Below are positions 1-7,303 of a DNA stretch of 21,067 nucleotides, piece by piece. The DNA comes from JBCCQH01 sp039024435 (lineage in GTDB: Bacteria; Bacteroidota; Bacteroidia; J057; JADKCL01). Both the position numbers and the translations under genes were made by a program. Under the pieces are notes generated by a model, which saw only the letters and a list, made by a program, of their open reading frames with translations, was not told the origin of the DNA and searched no databases. Positions within the stretch are counted from its first letter, which is position 1, and each line of letters begins with the position of its first letter. The DNA lies in contig JBCCQH010000123.1 of NCBI GenBank assembly GCA_039024435.1, positions 1-21,067 of the forward strand, read 5' to 3'.

Positions 1-199
1 GACTTTTCTCATGTTGATGAGAACGCGAATGCCGGTCCCAATTGAAAGTACAATCGGCTACTGGAATGTTGTCCCACTGCTCCCATCCGCTCGGCGGCGG
101 GCTTGCATTAAATGCCCCCAAAAAAGAAGGCCACCCAGTTCGGACTGGCCTCCTAACACGAAAATCGACCCAATTCGTAAGAATGGGCTGATTTTCTCT
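1..199. other. Left flanking host DNA with no complete gene
   Basis: This stretch lies outside the proposed left attachment repeat. Reading the plus strand from base 1 gives an open frame that stops at 43-45, possibly the last 14 codons of a truncated host gene. The remainder holds a minus-strand terminator (120-151) and no convincing coding region. An alternative minus-strand frame is open across bases 1-118, so the coding direction is not settled. Confidence 0.35.
120..151 (-). terminator. Rho-independent terminator, minus strand
   Basis: On the minus strand the arms AGGCCA/TGGCCT (128-133 with 146-151), with an internal CCAGT-TCGG-ACTGG alternative, form a hairpin followed by a run of T (120-125 read as A on the plus strand). 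It would stop leftward transcription leaving the toxin/immunity cluster that ends at 372, or a host gene in the uninterrupted locus. Confidence 0.6.
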
Positions 200-211
200 A
201 TTCTAACCAAG
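200..211 (+). repeat. Candidate attachment repeat, left end (attL core)
   Basis: The 12-mer attctaaccaag recurs exactly and in the same orientation at 20838-20849, next to the integrase start. Here it is followed by cggctctaacc; the right copy is followed directly by ctctaatg. CTAACCAA occurs a second time at 217-224. An exact 12-bp match between two ~200-bp window ends is unlikely by chance, and the integrase lies just inside the right copy. The true crossover could be shorter or shifted. Confidence 0.55.
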
Positions 212-371
212 CGGCTCTAACCAAATTTAAACCAATTTGCGAGACGTTTGGCGTCCCAGGCATCCGGGGGCAAACGGCGGCAAAAGCGTACATTTCTCAG
301 GACACGCCGTAGGTTTTAGACTACGGTTGGGACGCTCTGGGGCAAATTGATCCGAAATCAAAATGAATGCT
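212..371. promoter_or_regulatory. Element left end: nested inverted repeats, no gene
   Basis: The 160 bp between the left repeat and the first gene contain GCGTCCCA at 251-258 paired with TGGGACGC at 328-335, and nested inside them CCGTAG (307-312) with CTACGG (321-326). A TAAATTTG -7-type element on the minus strand (222-229) would lie upstream of the integrase only after the ends are joined in an excised circle. These may be integrase or excisionase binding sites. Confidence 0.35.
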
Positions 372-1181
372 CTAAGGCAGAAATACGACCCATTTTCCTT
401 TCTTCCATTCAGCGACTATTTTTTCCCAAATCTTGACCTCCCAGGGGAACCGCTCGGCAAACCCTTTCTTGTGATATGGGAATCCAGCTTTTTCCAATAG
501 TTTGATGTCGCTGTCCGGGAAGCGCTTGACAATGGTATATTCGTCCTCCCTAAATCCCCAAAAGCCATCTTCGACCAAAGGAAGCGCTGGATTATCGCCA
601 TAAAAGTGCTTATTCCAGATTTCGGTTAGGTTGATCATTTCCGCTACAAAATCGTCGTGAAAATTGATTTTTGGGTCGGTCCACCAAAACTCTGGAAACA
701 AAGCTCCGCCTTTCAAACAGTAAAAGGCAGACAGTAATGCTTCCTTAAATGGCTGTTTTGGAGAAATTCCTTTATACAATTGGTCGCGATGATACGTATA
801 GTATTCAATTCGATAGTCTATATCTCCGGAAAACTCATTGTGATGCTCAAATTTCGGGTGACTTGGATGGCGGAATATCACGTTGTGCAAATACTTTTTG
901 AAGAGATACCAATCAGCGGATCTATGATTCTGATCCTTTACTGCTTCTAGGGATATTAGCAAATCGTCACAGAATTGGATCGCGGCTTCAAACTTTTCAG
1001 AATTCAACTGGTCAAGAAAATCTTGCTCCAATAGGAAATATTGGGGGTCAACAACTTGAAGGTTTGGAAGATTGACCTGAGTTGCCGATCCTGGGATTAA
1101 GGTGCTTTGGGCCATAGCTAACTTTGAAATTGATATTCCCAAAATTATCAATATAATTAAGGATTTAAGGATTGTAGTCAT
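372..1181 (-). CDS. Exported protein, candidate immunity to the RHS toxin
   Basis: 269 aa. An N-terminal hydrophobic segment (about residues 5-24, ending AMAQ) looks like a Sec signal peptide, so the protein is probably periplasmic. I recognise no domain in the rest, which is rich in Trp, Tyr, Phe and charged residues. The start overlaps the 3' end of the upstream RHS-toxin gene by 17 bp, which implies translational coupling. A small protein encoded directly downstream of a polymorphic-toxin tail is normally its immunity factor, and a periplasmic location would suit neutralising an incoming toxin there. This role is inferred from position only. Its base composition is clearly more A+T-rich than the clusters to the right and matches the toxin tail, as expected if both were acquired together. 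Confidence 0.7.
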   Translation of the reverse strand: MTTILKSLIILIILGISISKLAMAQSTLIPGSATQVNLPNLQVVDPQYFLLEQDFLDQLNSEKFEAAIQFCDDLLISLEAVKDQNHRSADWYLFKKYLHNVIFRHPSHPKFEHHNEFSGDIDYRIEYYTYHRDQLYKGISPKQPFKEALLSAFYCLKGGALFPEFWWTDPKINFHDDFVAEMINLTEIWNKHFYGDNPALPLVEDGFWGFREDEYTIVKRFPDSDIKLLEKAGFPYHKKGFAERFPWEVKIWEKIVAEWKKGKWVVFLP

Positions 1182-3480
1182 AATGTCCTGCCTTAGTGGG
1201 TGAATTTGAATCCGCTTTTCTAAGTCCTTCGATTGCTTTTACCGTATCCGAATGCAATCCTTCCATTGTGAAGATACCTCCATTGTATTGGCGCAACTTA
1301 ATATGTGCATCGCGAAAGGCGTCATAATATTTGCCATTGATTCCATTGATAAAATAATCATGATCCAGAAGTAAAACCGGAATAGCAGCTCCACTCTGCA
1401 CTTCCGGGTTAGACAGTAGTTGCTGTACTCCACGTGCAATATTATTACCAGTATAAAGCTCCCCGCCCGGTCCGTCCGGATTATTCGTCTTGATCTCATA
1501 AATAAATTTCGTCGATGGATTGTTGTATATCTGCCGGGTGCGCTGGTAGGGGTCACTGATCCCAAGTGAAGCACCCAATGTCGCCGTGCTTGGAGTCACA
1601 AATTCATGCACAAATCCTGTTCCCCTTGCCACAAATGACAAGTCGGTCAACTTGTTGGGATGAAGCGTATATCCGGCGGAAGTCGCCATCGCAGCCCGTC
1701 TGGAGATTGCACCGCGGCCCATCGATCCCATATTCCTCAGGAATGTTTCCGCTACCACATTGTCACGGCTTGTAGGTAACATGAACCGCGAAAGAACCAC
1801 GCCTTCCCCAACAACACCTTTCATTGATGGGTAAACCGTCTTGTGATAATTGATTTCACCAAGCCGCGACGACCAAAGAAATTTTTGTAAATGTTTCAAA
1901 CTCGAATTCTGAGCAGTTTCAAATGAATGAAAAACCGCCGCATTCGTGTAACTTGACATCCTCAAAGCGGCAAAACTCCCCGTTGGATCATAAATGGGCG
2001 GAAGGGTCGGAGCCAGCCCATCACGGTCCACGAGCATGATGGGGTTGTTGGCCGCATAAACGTAGGGCGACCAACCTGGAAATTCATCCGCCAGCGGGTC
2101 CGGGGAAAGCCATCGGCTGATAATCTCCGGTTCCAGTGAATACTCGGAGAATACCGTATCCGCCAGGACAAAGCCCGCGATCCTCCCGGTCTGCCAGTTG
2201 TAGACCGTTCCACCGATCCGTTCGAGGCTGTCCAGGTCAAAATCCTCAATGTACTTCCCCTTGCTGAGGGTGAGGACTTCGTTTTCATAGCCAAGGTCTT
2301 TGAAGGGATTGTCCGGTTCGTAATTGGGCGGGGGGCGGTAGCGGATAGTTCCTTCCCCCGCCGGGCAGTCAGGACAAGCCTGGTCGTCAAAACTCTCCGC
2401 GTTCTGTTTCAGGCTCCAAAGCCAGTCCAGATACATGGCATCGGGCATCCTGCGGTAGCCCAGGCGGTGCAGGTGAGCGTATTGGTCGGTGAGGGACTGA
2501 AATACGGAGTCCTCGCGGAGGGAAGGCGGAACCGTGGTCACCCCGAAAGACAGGCCGTGCTGCTGGAGCAGTCGTTTGCGCTGGGTCTCCGCCCTGAGTA
2601 GGAGGGCATTGGCGAATTCAGGATAGGCTTCCAGTGCGGTACTGCAAGCCTTCAGTACGAAATCAGCCCCTTCCGGGTGGTGGGTGCCGTATTTGCGTTC
2701 GTAGCCGGTAGCCAGGTCCACCATGACCGCCGCGATGGCCTCCCGGTCGCTGAGAGTGTCCAGGTAGAGGCTGTTGCGGATCGCATCGAGGTGGATGTAG
2801 CCGGAGGCCATGATCCAGGCATCGTGCGGGAAATAGCCGCTGGTCAGCTCGGTATTGTACCAGCCGTCCTTCTCAGTCCGGGCCTTGATGTAGGTGTGGT
2901 TGGGGGACATGGAAAGCCATGCCTTCGCTCCGGTTTCATCAGCGAGGATTTTGTAGAGGAAGGGGAGGGAATGACAATTTCCCTTCCCGGATTCCAGCAG
3001 CTTTGAGACAAACATCTGCGACCAGTCCCGCCGACCGTTGAAGTCCTGGAAATCGTAGCCCATCGGTTCCAGCCATACCGTGTCGCTGCCCACCAGCAGA
3101 GGAAGCGAGTCCATCATCACGGAGAAGATGGCCGCATTCCGCTGTACTTCCAGGCTGTCCGGCCCGTCATAGAGCAAAGAGCGGGACTCCCTCACTAGAT
3201 CGGTGAACCGGGCAAGATTACCGATGCTCCTGTCAAAGGCGGACCAATCCAGCCTTCCTTCCAGATAGGCGTTCTCGGTGAGGAAGACCGCCCGCTTGAA
3301 TGAAATCGGCCTTTGCCCGTCGAGCATCGCCCGGAGGGTATCATAAGCCATCTCATAGAGCGGCTGGGCGGCGTAGCGCTCAGGCTTGCCGGGCTGGCTC
3401 TGCGCGTTTGATTTCCTGGGGGCCAGCAGTCCCAGGATCAGCACCCCGATGAACAGAGCGATTCTGAATGTCATTTTCAT
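1165..3480 (-). CDS. Exported transglutaminase-like / RHS-core / nuclease-like polymorphic toxin
   Basis: About 771 aa from the ATG at 3480, chosen because it lies just after the preceding stop (3485) and begins a clear signal peptide; an in-frame upstream start at 3519 would bury that peptide. Residues ~35-360 carry a transglutaminase/papain-like domain: the GNCHSLPFLY block gives a candidate nucleophile Cys169, and NHTYIK gives His195. Residues ~455-488 match the end of an RHS core (SRWLSPDPLADEFPGWSPY then NNP and DRDG), without any upstream RHS/YD repeats. The tail (~490-771) contains FIYEIKTNN (E-x-K at 662-664) followed by a GVQQLL segment, resembling PD-(D/E)xK-type toxin nucleases. 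The tail is encoded by more A+T-rich DNA than the front. It overlaps the candidate immunity gene by 17 bp. No T9SS C-terminal domain is seen, so the export route beyond Sec is unclear. Confidence 0.8.
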   Translation of the reverse strand: MKMTFRIALFIGVLILGLLAPRKSNAQSQPGKPERYAAQPLYEMAYDTLRAMLDGQRPISFKRAVFLTENAYLEGRLDWSAFDRSIGNLARFTDLVRESRSLLYDGPDSLEVQRNAAIFSVMMDSLPLLVGSDTVWLEPMGYDFQDFNGRRDWSQMFVSKLLESGKGNCHSLPFLYKILADETGAKAWLSMSPNHTYIKARTEKDGWYNTELTSGYFPHDAWIMASGYIHLDAIRNSLYLDTLSDREAIAAVMVDLATGYERKYGTHHPEGADFVLKACSTALEAYPEFANALLLRAETQRKRLLQQHGLSFGVTTVPPSLREDSVFQSLTDQYAHLHRLGYRRMPDAMYLDWLWSLKQNAESFDDQACPDCPAGEGTIRYRPPPNYEPDNPFKDLGYENEVLTLSKGKYIEDFDLDSLERIGGTVYNWQTGRIAGFVLADTVFSEYSLEPEIISRWLSPDPLADEFPGWSPYVYAANNPIMLVDRDGLAPTLPPIYDPTGSFAALRMSSYTNAAVFHSFETAQNSSLKHLQKFLWSSRLGEINYHKTVYPSMKGVVGEGVVLSRFMLPTSRDNVVAETFLRNMGSMGRGAISRRAAMATSAGYTLHPNKLTDLSFVARGTGFVHEFVTPSTATLGASLGISDPYQRTRQIYNNPSTKFIYEIKTNNPDGPGGELYTGNNIARGVQQLLSNPEVQSGAAIPVLLLDHDYFINGINGKYYDAFRDAHIKLRQYNGGIFTMEGLHSDTVKAIEGLRKADSNSPTKAGHYDYNP

Positions 3481-3484
3481 AGGA

Positions 3485-4909
3485 TCAGTTGTTATGGAGT
3501 TCGTTCCTGATGGCCGCATCCTGTCGCACCTGGGCGGCTGAATTGACCGATGACAGCCATTTTTGATAGGCCGCGTCCGGCATGGGTTCGTAACCTGTAC
3601 CGTCGATCAGTTCATAGATGCGGAGCATCTGACTGTGGATCGCATTTATTTTGGGGTGCCTGGCCTGGACCTCCCGGAGGCTGGGATTTCCGGCCTCGCG
3701 GACAGCGTACTGGCACCAGAGCGTATAGAAGTCTGATTTGAGCATCAGCCCGTAGATACTTGCCGGATGGACTTCCAGGCCAGCATTCACCGCATCGAGG
3801 ACGAACCTGTCCATGCTGAAGCGGATCGCGTAACCCTTGGCAAGGTCAAACAGGCACAGAGCGATGGTTTGGCGGGTGGTAAGGGTGTCGAAGTAGATTC
3901 CATGCCTCACTGCCTCGGCCTTGACATAGCCCGACCCGACGATCCAGGCATCTGTGGTCATGCGTCCGTTGGTCAGTTCGAGGTTGCGCAGCTTGCCATG
4001 TGCATCGGGGAATTTGATGTAGATATGGCTCGGCCCGAAGGCAAGCCTTGCCTCCGCCCCCACCTCCCCGGCCAGGATCAGGTAAAGCAGGGGCATCGAA
4101 TGGCACTGGCCGCTACCTGTGCTGACCAGCTTCGTGACGAACATCTTCGTCCAGTCCTCCCTGCCCATGAAGTCGTCGAAATCATAGCGGACCGGAAGGT
4201 AGGTCTGCATTCCCTGACTGGTGGGAATCCGCGTTGTATCGGTCAGGAAATCAAAGACGGCCAGGTTGCGGGTCTGGTTGTCGTGTTTCCCCGATGAATT
4301 GATGAGGTGGCGGCAAACGTCCGCCATGTCGGAAATCCGGTTGCAGAATTCCCGGTAATCACCCTGGTTGTCATTCCACGCATTTTCCACCAGGAATACA
4401 GCCCTTTTCAGGTCACAAGGATGCTTTCCATCCAGCATTGCCCTGATTTCCTGAGCGGCGGCCCGGTAATGGGCGGTGCCTGTGGTCCGGGCAGGCAGGT
4501 CGTAGCTGATTCGGGATTCGGTTTCGTACACTTCCCGCAAGGTGGAAGCAATGGCAGTGATCCGGTCGTCGTCGCGCCGGGTGCGAAAAGGGTCGATATA
4601 ATTCGACTTTACTTCAAAATCCGGTTCCGGGTGGTAGCCTCCCGCTGAACGGGGCGACCCCGGTTGCAGGGCCGGGCGGTGCTGAGTGGGAAAGGTTCCG
4701 GGCGGTTGCCCTCCCGGCTGTCCGGGATTCTCCGGTCCCAGGCCGGAGGGCTGCGGGACTCCGATTTGGGGAGGCCCGGGAATGCCCTGGAAACGGGGAC
4801 TTTGAGGTTGCTGGATTCCGGTTGCAGGAGCGGGAATCTGCGCCCAGAGGTCAGGACCGATCCATGCAAATAGCATGAACGCCAGAATGGAGGTGGTACG
4901 AAGGTCCAT
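3485..4909 (-). CDS. Exported transglutaminase/papain-like protein
   Basis: 474 aa. A signal peptide (residues 1-23, ending LWAQ) is followed by a Pro/Gly/Gln-rich linker (~25-90) and a transglutaminase-like domain: GSGQCHSMPLLY (Cys269), SHIYIK (His295) and LELTNG (~310-315). It is a paralogue of the front half of the next gene: both share an 'RAMLDG...KRAVFL.EN' helix block, a D-F-x-x-F-x-G-R-x-D-W motif and the Cys/His blocks. This copy stops after a short helical C-terminus and has no RHS or toxin part. The genes are 4 bp apart and surely cotranscribed. It could be a protease or cross-linking enzyme acting outside the inner membrane, perhaps processing its neighbour; substrate unknown. 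The third catalytic residue cannot be assigned by eye. Confidence 0.8.
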   Translation of the reverse strand: MDLRTTSILAFMLFAWIGPDLWAQIPAPATGIQQPQSPRFQGIPGPPQIGVPQPSGLGPENPGQPGGQPPGTFPTQHRPALQPGSPRSAGGYHPEPDFEVKSNYIDPFRTRRDDDRITAIASTLREVYETESRISYDLPARTTGTAHYRAAAQEIRAMLDGKHPCDLKRAVFLVENAWNDNQGDYREFCNRISDMADVCRHLINSSGKHDNQTRNLAVFDFLTDTTRIPTSQGMQTYLPVRYDFDDFMGREDWTKMFVTKLVSTGSGQCHSMPLLYLILAGEVGAEARLAFGPSHIYIKFPDAHGKLRNLELTNGRMTTDAWIVGSGYVKAEAVRHGIYFDTLTTRQTIALCLFDLAKGYAIRFSMDRFVLDAVNAGLEVHPASIYGLMLKSDFYTLWCQYAVREAGNPSLREVQARHPKINAIHSQMLRIYELIDGTGYEPMPDAAYQKWLSSVNSAAQVRQDAAIRNELHNN

Positions 4910-5108
4910 TTGTTGTCAGAATTTTACTCAGTTCAGGCTGGCCGAATAAGGGAAAGCCTCAATAACAATCATTCTCTCTCAAGGGGCAGTTCAAGGTAAG
5001 GATAATTTCCCGTGTTGCCGTGAGATCGTCAAGATTTTTTCAAAATGTAACCGGGCCATTGACACCTCGCGTCAATGGCCCGGAGAAATTTATGGAAGTG
5101 CGGTTAAA
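4910..5108. promoter_or_regulatory. Intergenic region between cargo clusters 1 and 2
   Basis: About 200 bp separating the lipoprotein stop from the transglutaminase start. It contains the terminator at 5051-5083 and then A+T-rich sequence that must contain the promoter for cluster 2. I do not see a clean TTTG/TAnnTTTG pair. Confidence 0.4.
5051..5083 (-). terminator. Strong hairpin terminator of cluster 1
   Basis: CCGGGCCATTGAC (5051-5063) and GTCAATGGCCCGG (5071-5083) form a perfect 13-bp stem with a 7-nt loop. On the minus strand it is followed by TTACATTTTG. It sits 26 bp past the lipoprotein stop and separates the two minus-strand cargo clusters. Confidence 0.75.
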
Positions 5109-5810
5109 TCACTGCTTGGCCCTGTAAATCGAATTGAATTTGCCGGAAGCATCAATAACAGTCCTGGAGTACACTTTGTCAATTTTTCCGGTTTGGTGCG
5201 AATACCATCCCGTAACCAGTGTATCTCCTGAAACATCAACATCGTCATATAGCTGAACACCATCTTCATTCATGTAGGTCCAGACAAAATGGTCAATCAG
5301 CTTTCCAGAGCCTGAGTAGGTCAGTAGCATGACCGGATGGGCATGAAACTCATGGTATCCTTCCCTGGAAACCCATTCCTTTTTCAATGCAAAAACACAA
5401 AACAACCAGGTTTCCCCCACCCTGGATTTGTAGGTGGCCCAAAATTGATAAGCGACCAAAGGGTCGGGAATATTCTGGCTGTATTTGGGGTCAAGATTGA
5501 CAATAGAACTGGTAGGAATAAAATGATGAAATTCAGGGTTGATCTCGGTGAAATGGTTGTCGAGGGTCTTATCCCGAACTTCAGCGGGATCGAATACTCC
5601 ACCTATTCCTCCGACTACATCGACTACTTTCTTGTCCCAGGAATCGAATCCTTTGGTTTCCTGAAATAGATCCAGAAATGAGCTGAAATTACCTGGCTCC
5701 ACCAATTCTGTTTCAGAATTAACCTGGGATGAAGAAGGGGAATCGGCACATGATGCAGCAAGGAGGCAAATGGCAAATAGCCCAAGCAGTGTATTGGTGA
5801 TGAATTTCAT
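5109..5810 (-). CDS. Lipoprotein, candidate immunity to the papain-like effector
   Basis: 233 aa. The N-terminus (MKFITN, hydrophobic stretch, then LLAASC) is a type II signal peptide with lipidated Cys21 followed by a Ser-rich linker, so the mature protein is anchored facing the periplasm. I do not recognise the remaining ~200 residues; the alternating hydrophobic pattern in the second half suggests a mostly beta fold. It starts 27 bp after the stop of the peptidoglycan-binding effector gene and ends at a strong terminator, so the two are cotranscribed. A periplasmic lipoprotein paired with a peptidoglycan-attacking effector is the usual immunity arrangement; this is inference from context. 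The alternative is an unrelated surface lipoprotein. Confidence 0.75.
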   Translation of the reverse strand: MKFITNTLLGLFAICLLAASCADSPSSSQVNSETELVEPGNFSSFLDLFQETKGFDSWDKKVVDVVGGIGGVFDPAEVRDKTLDNHFTEINPEFHHFIPTSSIVNLDPKYSQNIPDPLVAYQFWATYKSRVGETWLFCVFALKKEWVSREGYHEFHAHPVMLLTYSGSGKLIDHFVWTYMNEDGVQLYDDVDVSGDTLVTGWYSHQTGKIDKVYSRTVIDASGKFNSIYRAKQ

Positions 5811-5837
5811 GGGGGTTGTCTATTTGGGTTCCAAGAT

Positions 5838-7274
5838 TCAAAATTTCCGCTTTCTAACAAAGGTCTGGTTTCCCACCTTGAATTTTTGTTTTCCACGGTG
5901 GGAACTATACAGCGTGACTCCAACCAACGTATAGGAACCCCGGCCTGAATCAGCATTTGCATATTTGGTTTCGTCCCGCCAAATGTGCGGATCATCGGTC
6001 TGGTAAAGTCGATTCAGTTTGGTATCTGTGCCTACATTCTCTCTTGTGGTTCCAGGGTCCGAATAGCTGATATATGGTCCGTTTTTGTCTGAACCGATTC
6101 CTATTCCTGTAACCCAATGGTCGGTTGTCTTGTCTGAATTCCCTAAAGCCTTTTTGTAGGCATAGGTATGGTTCAATGCGAGCAGGACAGGCACCCCGGC
6201 CTTAATACAGGCAAAGATGTAGCGGATGGCCATATCCCACTCCCCACTGTCGCGGTCCAGGGTTGAAATGTCGTTTGCTTGTGGTTTCCCTTCGGCCCTT
6301 TTTGCCCCTGATTCATGGTCCTTTTCCCAAACCAGATGAAGACTGTTCGAAACTGCGGTCTTGTTGCTGTTGATGGAGCCAAATTCCTCATACAGTTCCG
6401 GGTGGTCCTTCTTGTGACCCTCAATGACCTTCATTGCACCTTTGTCACACTGGCCTTTTTGTTGGGTATCCCAATACTGCTTTACGTCCAGTTCCAGGTC
6501 AGGAAATGCTCCGGCCACCGGATTTTCAGCTTCCTCCTCATGTGGCTTGAACCCGAACCACCCCGCGACGATCTCACGGCCCTGCAAGCTGGCAATGGCT
6601 CCCAGGGTCTTGCCCCCTGGATCAATCAGCCCGTCCGGGTTGCGAAATCCCAGGACTTCCTTCTGGTACTTCTCGATGATCTTACCGTTGTACCGGGCAT
6701 CGGTCAGCCCGGCGATGAGCATGGGCGGTGCCTGGGCCTGGGTAAGGAAGGCTCCCAGGGCTTTGAGGTCTTCGGGATTGTTCACCCCGCCGTTGCCGAT
6801 GGAATCGCTTATGGCAAGCCCCTGGGGAACGTCCTTCTTGATCTCCGGTGCGGCCTCTGCCTCCTTGCCCTTTGCCGGTGCGTTGGCCTTGCCGTACCAC
6901 CCCGCGACGATCTCACGGCCCTTCAATTCCCGGATTGCCGAAATGGTCTTTCCTCCCGGATCAATCCGGCCATCCGGGCCGCTGAACCCAAGCACCTCGC
7001 TCTGATAGCGTTCGATCAGGTCGCCGTTCTTCCCCGCGTTCATCAGGTCGGCCACCAATGCCCGGGGCGCATGGTTGTCATAAAGGAATTGGCCCAGCTT
7101 CCTCAAGTCCTCCCGGCGATTTTCCCCGCCCCGTCCCACAGTGCTGTTCAGGAATCCGTCCCCGGCTTGCAGGTCGGCTTTGGGCGGTGCCATCACGCGG
7201 CCCGGCTGGAGGTTTCTCATACTTCGGTCCGGTCCGGAATTCTGGCTTTCACGTACTTGGATTTGACTTTTCAT
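5838..7274 (-). CDS. Putative peptidoglycan-targeting effector: two binding repeats plus papain/C39-like peptidase
   Basis: 478 aa, no signal peptide. Residues ~46-128 and ~159-241 are two copies of one module ('GG.N..EDL..LG.FL', 'YQ.EVLGF..PDG.IDPGGKT', 'L.GREIVAGW.G'), resembling peptidoglycan-binding repeats seen with phage and secretion-system hydrolases. The C-terminal ~220 residues look like a papain/C39-type cysteine peptidase: GQCDKGAMKV (Cys276), DHWVTGIGIGSD (His386) and ISYSDPGT (Asp406), in the order Cys-His-Asp. The lack of a signal peptide with a wall-active architecture fits an effector delivered by a contractile system (T6SS or an extracellular injection system) rather than Sec. 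It lies 29 bp downstream of the surface-protein gene and 27 bp upstream of the lipoprotein, forming one operon. No delivery apparatus is encoded in the window. An internal cell-wall enzyme is the alternative. Confidence 0.75.
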   Translation of the reverse strand: MKSQIQVRESQNSGPDRSMRNLQPGRVMAPPKADLQAGDGFLNSTVGRGGENRREDLRKLGQFLYDNHAPRALVADLMNAGKNGDLIERYQSEVLGFSGPDGRIDPGGKTISAIRELKGREIVAGWYGKANAPAKGKEAEAAPEIKKDVPQGLAISDSIGNGGVNNPEDLKALGAFLTQAQAPPMLIAGLTDARYNGKIIEKYQKEVLGFRNPDGLIDPGGKTLGAIASLQGREIVAGWFGFKPHEEEAENPVAGAFPDLELDVKQYWDTQQKGQCDKGAMKVIEGHKKDHPELYEEFGSINSNKTAVSNSLHLVWEKDHESGAKRAEGKPQANDISTLDRDSGEWDMAIRYIFACIKAGVPVLLALNHTYAYKKALGNSDKTTDHWVTGIGIGSDKNGPYISYSDPGTTRENVGTDTKLNRLYQTDDPHIWRDETKYANADSGRGSYTLVGVTLYSSHRGKQKFKVGNQTFVRKRKF

Positions 7275-7303
7275 ACTGACGATGTATTGAGAGTTAATGA
7301 ATG

